Origin: Anthoceros angustus
Taxonomy: Eukaryota; Streptophyta; Anthocerotopsida; Anthocerotales; Anthocerotaceae
Reading direction: 5' to 3'
DNA length: 64,000 nucleotides
Assembly: GCA_010909165.1 (NCBI GenBank)
Contig: VJWM01000220.1
Coordinates: 62,001-126,000 of the forward strand
Shown here in pieces: positions 56,729 to 64,000 of the stretch. The notes below the pieces were generated by a model, which saw only the letters and a list, made by a program, of their open reading frames with translations, was not told where the DNA came from and ran no database searches. Each line of letters starts with the position of its first letter. The stretch's first letter is position 1. The position numbers were made by a program, and so were the translations under genes.

Positions 56729-57652
56729 ATGGCGGATAAGGAGGAGGGCAGTCTTGCTGCGGAACTGAAGCTGCAATCAGATAACATGCTTGAGGAAAGA
56801 CTCGAGTGAGGGGGAAAATTACGTTGGTGGCAAAGGTTGTTAGACACGGCACAGGGGGTCGAGAAGGGAAAGGGGGTCAAGGATATGAAGTTGGAGAAGC
56901 AGCTTCAAATGATCCGCAACGACCGCAAAGAGCGTCAGCGCAGCCGATGGGACCTTGCTGCGTATCTGAAGGACCTGTCCGACGAGGAGCTGGTAACGAG
57001 GCTTGAGAAACAGAAAAAACGTTTGTGCGAAGCGGAGAGTACAACAACTTCCCTGGACAAAAAGCTGAAGACAGAAACCGGATGTAGGAAGGTCATTGCA
57101 TCCGGACGCCATATTGAAGAAGAATAAGGCCAAGGGCAAGATTCAAGTCATCCGCAACGAACGCAGAGAGCGTGATTGCGGCCAGGAGAAGATTGAGGCC
57201 TCCCAAAGATGCCGGAATGAGGTGGCGGATGCTCACTGGTCTGCAGGGGGTTTAGAGCTACCGTCCACCTTCCTTCCGTGTGCAAATCCCTGGAGTCGTA
57301 TTCAAGGGAGGAAAATGAAATTGACAACGCCATTAACGTGTGCTTGTATTGTGCATAATTGGCGAATTTCAAGGAAGGGGCCACAGGTTGCATGCGGCGA
57401 GGAAAAACTAGAAGCCTGGCAAGCGAGCAGCATGGCCATGGCACAGATAGTGCAAAAGGAGAAGGAGAGCATGAGGATGAGACAGCAGGCCGCGCTGTTG
57501 CAGGAAAGGGAGGAAAAGCATGCTACTGTTGGCAGCATCACAGAAAAATTCGACAAGACCAGCAAGCAAGGGAAGAGGCAAGCTGGACAAGACCTAAGCA
57601 AGGGAGAGCTGAGCAAAGAGGGAAAAAAGGTGTTTCACCTCGTCCTGTATAG
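56729..57652 (+). CDS. Coiled-coil family protein, locus 1' (unit C), disrupted
   Basis: It starts MADKEEGSLAAELKLQSDNM at 56729. One in-frame TGA at 56807-56809 (codon 27) is followed in the same frame by KLEKQLQMIRNDRKERQRSR, DLAAYLKDLSDEELVTRLEK and TTTSLDKKLKTETG to a stop at 57127. A second frame (57096-57680) has IQVIRNERRERDCGQEKIEA, EEKLEAWQASSMAMAQIVQK and EKHATVGSITEKFDKTSKQG. Both ER-rich motifs and the EKLEAWQ motif are kept, but there is no RING. This is the most complete locus 1'; units A and B lack its 5' 840 bp. Function unknown beyond coiled-coil pairing. Confidence 0.62.
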
Positions 57653-58187
57653 GCCTGCTCTTCCTCTCCAGCTGGTCTAGGGTACATGCTGGTTTTTTAT
57701 GAGAGAGGAGCGCTGGCTACCTTGCTTCATGGGTACCTACCCATGACGAAAGGTAGCCAGGTTTGCTGACATTGTCCTGTTATCCACAAAGTTAGGTGAT
57801 GCTTTGCAGAGGCTGATGACATTGGTCTGTTGTCGACAAGATATAGTCTTTGCATACATGTCTCCCGGCTTTGACAGCTGTTTTCAGGAGCTTGCAATGT
57901 GCAAAGCTAGTAGCCAAGTTGATACTCTTGTGCTTGCAGACTGGCCAGCCAGCTGCTATTGCAACGCATCTAGCTAATGTCAGTTGTTGCTTTGTCCAAT
58001 GGGTGGCCGTCCGAGCCCTTCAGCCTGTTCGTTTACTTGACAAGTCTGAGTTCTCTTCACACAGCGGTGAACCGAGGAGAGAGACTTTTGGATTGGTTTT
58101 GAGTCCGGAGTGCGCAGTCTGCGGGCTTGTGCCATGCCAGCCCTTTGTTGGTTTGCGCGGGCGCGGCTGGTGCCCTGCTCACCATAC
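57653..58187. other. Gene-flank repeat to array edge (C)
   Basis: It is colinear with 1205-1733. Homology to units A and B ends at 58187. There is no gene. Confidence 0.7.
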
Positions 58188-59499
58188 CACTGCAGCATAC
58201 AGCAAGGGAAGGAAGGCCCAAACACGCTTCGTCTGGATGGAGTAGCGAGGCAGGTGGAATCACAAGTGGCTTCTGACACAGGTCTCCGAAGTGTGTGTGA
58301 ATCCCGGACATGGCCAGCTTGTCACGCCTCGGTGCCACGGGCAGTCCCATTGGCAGCCTTTCTTTGCATTTCTCTGGCCATGCTGCAGGCAGGCCACGCC
58401 ACGGCTGTGTTGAGCAACAATGTGGAGATTGTGCCAATCGTGTCTGACACCTTCGACAACGTCCCACAAACCCTGTCCGGTAAAGGCCACCTTCCCTTTC
58501 AATTCCCATTTCGATTCCAGATGCGGATGCAGGTGCATCTCCATGGCCAGGTGGTGCAAGTGTCCGAGGGTGGCAGCTGATGGGAATCCTAGTCTGTAGG
58601 TGGGGATAAGGCCAGGAGGATTCAGCGTCCCAAATCTGTCCAGGCGGAATCCTGCACTCGAAAATGCGTGTCCACTTGCATCAGGGGCGGGGCTGGGGCG
58701 CCAGGGGAAGGTCCCTTGAACGTGCGAAGGTCATGTCCATATCCATGCCCGTTCCATTCGTGGCCAGCAAAATGTGTGGCGCTAAAGTCGTGGGTGTGAA
58801 TATTCGATTGCAGACCTCTGGTGGTGTTCAAGGAGGGATTTCGAAGTCGGCAGTACTGGTACGTCTGTTCCCTTGCCTTGCCCAACTGGCTTCGGCTGCT
58901 CCTGATACCATTGGTGTGGGACCCTGCAGTTTGTTGGAATGCAGCGAAATCTGCAACCTCATTCCAGATGGTCGGGATGGTCCGTGACTCCAAATGGAAG
59001 GTCCTCTCATGGATTTTAGTTGAAAGATGCTGCACGGGATCGAAGCGATGATGATGCATTTTCATTAAACTCCAAGTTAGAGGTCACACCAGGGCTAAGC
59101 TTTACGCGACACAGTTGCGGGTGCCAGCACGACTACCCCCTCTGGACATCCTTGGACTGCTGTACATGTTTGCCAGCACCCCTAGATCTCGAGATTCACT
59201 GTTACATCTCAAACTACTGGCGTACACATAGTGCTCCAATTCTGGAATGCACAGGTGCCGGAATTTCTGGTCATGCCATCTCCTCCAGCCCAGCGGGAGC
59301 AACTGCATGCAGAGAAGTAAGGCAGCAGACTTCCCAGTCACGTTGGCAGGATCGTCTCCATTTGCCCATCCATTTCTGTGACAGTTCTGTGGTTCCAGCA
59401 AGCCCGTGAAGTTGTGGGAACCCTGGTTTCTATCTGACCCAGAAAATCCAGGCTTCCCATAGTCCTCTTCTCCATGACAGGTCGACCACATGTCCGCCA
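58188..59499. other. Single-copy region downstream of the splicing-factor gene
   Basis: Several frames of 60-150 codons exist on both strands, but none has a recognised domain and they overlap heavily. It probably contains the 3' UTR of the minus-strand gene at 59500. It does not match the array. Confidence 0.5.
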
Positions 59500-61146
59500 C
59501 TATTCAGCTTCAAGCTCAGCACCAAAGCGCTCCAACCTAGCCTCGTCCTCTGCGGCATCACGAAACGCCGCATAGTTTACAGCTCCGTCATCCTCAAAAG
59601 CGGTTACCTGCTTCCCACCAAACCACCGTCCATTCATTAGCTTTATGCATTTAAAGCCTGCTTGCTTGTCCTTGAACTTCACCATCGCAACTCCTTCTGG
59701 ATGGTTGTCATACACCCGCAGCCTTTCAATCGCCCCTAACTTCCCACATTCCTCAGCTATGTCTGCTTCCAATTCAGCCAGCAGATTAGGGTCCGCCAAT
59801 AGCTCGTCCCTGGTGAACATGTTCTTGAGAATAACAGTCATGGGCTCCAACGGCTTGGCATCATCAAACCCTCCCCACCCAAGCGCCCTCTGCTCCATGT
59901 TCTTCAGTTTCTTCTTCTTCTTCTCATTCTGCTGCTTCTTCACGAATACCTCCCCCTTCTGCTCAAACTTAGCCCTCGTCACAGTCATCAGAGGCCTTCC
60001 CCCAGGCCGCAGAGCCGTCCCGTCCAGTATCTTCAGCGCCAGCTCCACCGAAGGCTCTTTCAGAAAAGTCACCAGCCCATCTCCCTTCAGCCTGCCGGTG
60101 TTTTTATCCACATACAACTTCACCCGAGGCTTCTTGGTGTCCAGATCCTCCTTGATGTACCCGCACTTGGAGAACACCGACACAACCTCCTCCACAGTTG
60201 CATCCTCCGGCAGCCCTGTCACATACACGTGCGTGTTCACCTTCAGCTCGAACCAGCCTTCCGGCTCATTGGCCCCCGGCTTCTTCACCTCGCCCTGCAC
60301 CCCTTCCACGCCCTTACGTTTCTTGCTGCCAGGGGCAGCATCCACAACCTGAGCCACCGGAGCTTCATCCACATCCGCAGCTGCAGCCGCCGCTGCTGCT
60401 GCAGCCGCCTCCTGCACCGCCGCCTCCTGAATCGCCGCCTTCAAGCTCGGCATCACCTCCTCCTCCACCACGAAAGTCATCTCATCCGCGCCGTACGAGG
60501 GGCCGCCATCGCCTGAAACACCCTCCCCTTGAGGAACCCACGCCCTGAGCTCAGCATCCCACCTGTACAACGTGCCGTCGTCATCCAAAAACTCCTCCTC
60601 CCCTTCCGGAGGCATAGGCGGCCTCTCCTCCTCCAAACCCTCTTCCTCCTCCCCCTCCTCCTCCACTTCCACCTCCTCCTTCTCCACCTCCACCTCCACC
60701 TCCGCCTCCTCCACTTTCTTCCCGTTCCCCTCCAGCCTCCGCTTCTTCCCGGCCTTCAACGCCGCAGCCTCCTCCTCCGCCTTCCGTATCTCCTCTTGCC
60801 ACTTCCGGTAATCGTCATCCACGTCTCCCCCGACAGGCTGCACGGCCGGGCCGCTGCTCACAACAGCCCCCCGCCCATTGCCAGCAACCCTTCCCCCAGC
60901 CCTAGCTGCCGTGACCTTGGCATGCAGACCAGGGATGCCTGCAAGTGTGGCCCAGTCGCTCCTCCCCTGCGTCCACAGGTAGCTGTTTTCCGTCACCTGC
61001 CCCGCGCCGAAGCGATCTTGCAGCTGAAGCACATCATACGGGCCCAGGAACTCCTGGGCTTCTCCCAGCACGTACCACCCCGAGTCGGGCTGCACTTCTT
61101 CCAAAACCCCGCCTTCCTGCTCCATCCCAGCACAAGCCTGAGGCAC
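59500..61146 (-). CDS. HTATSF1/Cus2-like U2 snRNP-associated splicing factor
   Basis: This intact single-exon frame encodes 548 aa. Residues 21-75 resemble a GYF-type adaptor (GWYVLGEAQEFLGPYDVLQL). An acidic Glu-rich tract follows (146-186). FLDDDGTLYRWDAELRAWVP (186-205) is the segment typical of HTATSF1 proteins. A poly-Ala stretch lies near 248-257 and a basic KKRK at 275-278. RRM1 is at 305-393 (VYVTGL, KGDGLVTF). The second domain (436-520) is a U2AF-homology motif with the Arg-x-Phe signature (RWF at 507-509), which binds SF3B1-type ligands. By family it helps U2 snRNP bind the branch site in the nucleus. It is the only clearly intact host gene here. Introns are absent, which is notable for a plant member. 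Confidence 0.93.
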   Translation of the reverse strand: MPQACAGMEQEGGVLEEVQPDSGWYVLGEAQEFLGPYDVLQLQDRFGAGQVTENSYLWTQGRSDWATLAGIPGLHAKVTAARAGGRVAGNGRGAVVSSGPAVQPVGGDVDDDYRKWQEEIRKAEEEAAALKAGKKRRLEGNGKKVEEAEVEVEVEKEEVEVEEEGEEEEGLEEERPPMPPEGEEEFLDDDGTLYRWDAELRAWVPQGEGVSGDGGPSYGADEMTFVVEEEVMPSLKAAIQEAAVQEAAAAAAAAAAADVDEAPVAQVVDAAPGSKKRKGVEGVQGEVKKPGANEPEGWFELKVNTHVYVTGLPEDATVEEVVSVFSKCGYIKEDLDTKKPRVKLYVDKNTGRLKGDGLVTFLKEPSVELALKILDGTALRPGGRPLMTVTRAKFEQKGEVFVKKQQNEKKKKKLKNMEQRALGWGGFDDAKPLEPMTVILKNMFTRDELLADPNLLAELEADIAEECGKLGAIERLRVYDNHPEGVAMVKFKDKQAGFKCIKLMNGRWFGGKQVTAFEDDGAVNYAAFRDAAEDEARLERFGAELEAE

Positions 61147-62441
61147 AGCTGCACCACGCTCTACCTGCGTCGGTCCAATTCTTCCATGCCCTCACCGGGG
61201 TGTGGTGGCACCATACCGGGCCTCAACCACATACAATTGGAACCCTAAAATCGCTCGGCTTTGGTCAGCTTAGCTCAGCTCTCATCTTCCTCGCACAGCT
61301 CTGGACTAAGCTCATGGTGCCAACGACGTGCCCACTTTCCCCCCGAAATTGCAGCTACCAATCTTCCCACGCTCACCGTGCTCTCCCAGGGTTTCTCACC
61401 GGCACGAACAAAGACCGCTTACTCGCACAGTATTCACATGAGGACTCGGTTCAAAGTCCAGGTAGGTACTGAGGCACTCATGTTCGAACGGACCCATTTG
61501 AACGTACTTTTATGCTTTTTTATAGATAATTTTTCAAGAAAAAAGATTATATGATTAATTATTATGTACAAATAACTAATTAATTAATTAATGTATACGA
61601 ATCAAGCTATAACAGCTCAGTGGCTACCGTGGCTATTGGTATTGTGTGATGCTGATAGATGTAATGTCATCTAATTGATGTGGTATCACAGGTATTCTCC
61701 ATATAGGAACTAGTAGAAACTAGTTATGAGTATTGACCACTGTATTTTGAGGTGAAAGGGTTTAGGGTATTGATAGGTATTGACCATTGTATTTTAGTGG
61801 GTTGCTCTTTCTAAAGTTGAAAGAACTAGTAAGTACTATTCTAAAAAATAATAATCTTATATTATAGTAACACTCGCTTATAGTAGAATCTAATTTAGAT
61901 TGTTCACATCTCTATAAAAGCTTTGGACATTTATTTTTGTAAGAGCGACTTGAGTGCTCACGCTGAATTTTTGTAAGTGCGACTTGAGTTGAGTACGTAT
62001 TTTGAACTTTACCTAATCATATTGTTTCAAGTTTTCTATTGTATCTACTAAGTTATATTTGGATACAAGTCAAATAAAAAAATATTTTATGTTTATGATT
62101 CAAGCTTGTATGAAATTGATTAGGATAGTAGTATTGAAGCCCTAGAGGTTTTGCCTTAAAGAGAGTCTACATGTTTGGAAGTGACTGTAGAAGTGCTTTT
62201 CTATTTCCTGGCTGTTAATTATATATGTTGTTGCATCTGTCCTTTTCTATTTATTTCGTATTCCTCTCCCTTGTTGTTCTCCTTCTTCCCCCTTCTTACT
62301 TGTTCGTGTCTAATCAAAGTCAATTGTGTTGTCTATCTCACTAAGGATCTGCATGAGTAAGTTGAACGGTTTGAAAATGCATTCTAACATTTCTGAAATA
62401 TTACAGCAAGGTTCAACCTCTATACTGTAAGTGGAGTAAAG
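61147..62441. other. AT-rich intergenic region
   Basis: The left part (61147-61480) is GC-richer and probably holds the 5' UTR and promoter of the minus-strand gene. From about 61500 it is AT-rich, with a (TTAA)n-like run near 61578-61600. No gene is supported. Confidence 0.55.
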
Positions 62442-63191
62442 ATGAAGAGTCTTACCAGTGAAGTGTTGGATCCGAATAATCAACGTATTGAGAAAACCGC
62501 CGCACAAGTACTTCAAACAACAACCAAACAATCAATGGCATTTTTGAGATGCCCCGTACTAATGCAGAAAATTTTCGAAATATTAGCATTAATTGGAATG
62601 TCTGAAAGCAATCTTCGACCATTTCTCCTAATTAGGGGTCCTGCCTTAAGGATCTTGTTTGAGAATTCAGTGAGAAAAATAAATGAAGTTTTACAAGCTC
62701 CCTTAGTTTGGAAGCTTCGTCAAGGGCAACCGAGAAACTCTGCAATCACATGGATAGGGCATGTGTTCCAAGACGTTACAGCAATAAAAAAGGCGTGGTG
62801 TATCGTCTACCAATATTTCTCACTCAACATAGTGTATAAAAACTATCATGAGGTCTTGATGCATATTATCACTTTCTTAGACCCAAAGGAGTTTCCATCA
62901 AAAGCTTCCTCATCAAGCATAGGGCAGCTGGAATTGTGGATTGTTGATAAATGCAGGGAACTTGATATTACCTCGGGCACCTTACATGAGACTTTAAAAC
63001 ATCCAAAGATTTTGGCCCTTGGGTCTACACTTGAGGAAAGCACTATTAGAGATATTGTGTTAAAGGCTAAGCTTTTGGAAAAGGTTGACGAGTTGGGATC
63101 TCTTATAGACTCTACGTTGGGAGACATCAAATCACGAGACTTTATTTTAGCTTCAATTTTAGCTGATTGTTGGGATGTCTTATATACTTAA
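62442..63191 (+). CDS. Unrecognised 249-aa protein
   Basis: This single uninterrupted frame in AT-rich DNA starts MKSLTSEVLDPNNQRIEKTA and ends ILADCWDVLYT. The sequence looks helical and mostly neutral, with hydrophobic stretches (ILALIGMSESNLRPFLLIRG, EVLMHIITFLDP). There is no signal peptide, membrane helix or zinc motif that I can see, and I do not recognise a family. 250 codons without a stop in AT-rich sequence is unlikely by chance. It could be an exon of a larger gene or a horizontally gained gene. No neighbouring transposon signal is visible to its left. Confidence 0.5.
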   Translation: MKSLTSEVLDPNNQRIEKTAAQVLQTTTKQSMAFLRCPVLMQKIFEILALIGMSESNLRPFLLIRGPALRILFENSVRKINEVLQAPLVWKLRQGQPRNSAITWIGHVFQDVTAIKKAWCIVYQYFSLNIVYKNYHEVLMHIITFLDPKEFPSKASSSSIGQLELWIVDKCRELDITSGTLHETLKHPKILALGSTLEESTIRDIVLKAKLLEKVDELGSLIDSTLGDIKSRDFILASILADCWDVLYT

Positions 63192-63450
63192 GGTTGAGAG
63201 ACCATTAATCGTGAGAAACCTAATTTAGCTTGGATGGTGGTAGATAATCTCACCCCATCTCTCCTTCCTCAATAAAGTGCAAGCAATAATAATTAGGTTT
63301 CTTAATTTCTAGTTTCTTGTTGGTTACTAATTACGTCGTTGAGCAAAGCGTCTCACAACATAAACACATATATTGGGAGGTACAAAACCTTGTATGAAAT
63401 TACTTTATTACATCGTATGATGTCATCATATTATGTTACGTTATGTTAGA

Positions 63451-63969
63451 TTAGATTGTACGGGGAAAAGAAGATTTTATCACAAAAAAAGAGATGAAAA
63501 AAACCCATCCACCCCAAAAACAAAGGGAGGAAAACCCAATGAAGGGCACCATGCCAGAGAGACTAGCCCCACGATCACGCATTTCAAAACTACCAACCGC
63601 CCAAAGAACTTCGTGGTCAAGGATGTGAAAAGACCTACTTACCACCGGTGTTAAAGAGGCTACATCTCCCGTGCTCGTTGTCGTTCTGTATATTGCGTTG
63701 GCCAACACCCTCTGCAGAGCGATGGAAACCCTCTGCCGGAAGAAACCAACAATACAAAAAAGGGGGAGGCCAACCCCATTCTTGCGGCTGTGATAAGCCT
63801 TGGCGCAGACCTTGACGAACCTAGAGAAATCCTTGACCATGGCTCCGTGAGTCTCGATGGCAAAAGATACAAAGGCGTGGCCGTCCTGGATAGGAGAGTA
63901 CTTGAGGACCTTAGATTGTACTAGGTTACAAATTATTGCATTGGATTGTCTTATGTTGGATTGCTTCAT
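63451..63969 (-). pseudogene. LINE C-terminal remnant
   Basis: The minus strand reads HAFVSFAIETHGAMVKDFSR, then FFRQRVSIALQRVLANAIYR. This pattern (F.ET.GA, then RVSIALQR near the end) is typical of the C-terminus of the LINE proteins whose RT remnants lie at 12979-14198 and 42955-44110. The upstream RT part would be outside the window to the right. The downstream frame runs on into non-coding sequence. Confidence 0.45.
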
Positions 63970-64000
63970 ATTACTTTGTACATGTGTTCATGTTTATGTT

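Larger units (their letters stand above)
55597..58187. repeat. Tandem array unit C, truncated at array edge
   Basis: This third copy matches unit A 1-1733, then homology stops abruptly at about 58187. After the shared 'caccatacc' the A and B units continue one way and C continues into unique sequence. Unit C keeps about 840 bp (56653-57490) that is absent from both A and B, so it preserves most of locus 1', which is only a tail in the other units. Confidence 0.9.

Noticed and set aside
1-58187. Helitron or Pack-MULE as the carrier of the captured gene fragments
   Set aside because: I could not find convincing CTRR ends with a hairpin or long terminal inverted repeats with 9-bp duplications at the unit ends; tandem junctions are simple head-to-tail.
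58057-59500. Several 100-150 aa frames on both strands
   Set aside because: No domains, heavy overlap and no start context; more likely the 3' UTR and flank of the splicing-factor gene.
60198-61248. Plus-strand frames rich in Pro, Leu and His
   Set aside because: They are shadows of the Glu/Ala-rich minus-strand HTATSF1-like gene.

Overview
This window is nuclear DNA from a land plant. The evidence is three Ty1/copia LTR retrotransposons (two with an initiator-Met-tRNA type primer site), green-lineage LINE reverse-transcriptase remnants, a tRNA-derived SINE, many pentatricopeptide-repeat (PPR) gene fragments, plant-type TATA boxes and a plant-type HTATSF1/Cus2 splicing-factor gene. The abundance of decayed PPR fragments hints at a seedless vascular plant (fern or lycophyte). 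That is inference, and no species is claimed.

The dominant feature is a tandem array of a very large compound unit. Position 1 recurs at 28465 and again at 55597, so unit A (1-28464) and unit B (28465-55596) follow head to tail, and a truncated unit C runs to about 58187, where the array ends. Each unit carries several copies of one gene family: an N-terminal coiled-coil protein starting MAG/MAD, with repeated ER-rich motifs, often ending in a C3HC4 RING finger. I number these loci 1 to 6 in each unit, with a divergent partner of locus 1 called 1'. They lie on both strands, with PPR-like debris between them, so the unit is a nest of imperfect inverted repeats. Best preserved are locus 2 (-) with locus 3 (+), which share a divergent promoter, and locus 5 (+) of unit B. 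Most frames contain shifts or stops, but the breaks usually differ between units.

Retrotransposons make the units different. Unit A holds a decayed minus-strand Copia (16807-21584) and a plus-strand Copia (22043-27935, TSD CATGT). Unit B holds a young Copia (48221-55057, 199-bp LTRs, TSD GACGG). The last two sit 11 bp apart when projected on the ancestral sequence, between two inward-facing PPR fragments. Unit B also has two private tandem duplications (about 1.29 kb over the LINE remnant and 0.83 kb over locus 6).

Right of the array is ordinary sequence: 58188-59499 without a recognised gene, a single-exon HTATSF1/Cus2-like gene on the minus strand (59500-61146), an AT-rich spacer, an unrecognised 249-aa ORF (62442-63191) and a minus-strand LINE C-terminal remnant (63451-63969).

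Many A/B differences are 1-3 base losses at CAG/CTG sites. That could reflect long-read error at CHG-methylated cytosines or genuine decay, so pseudogene calls here should be read with that in mind.
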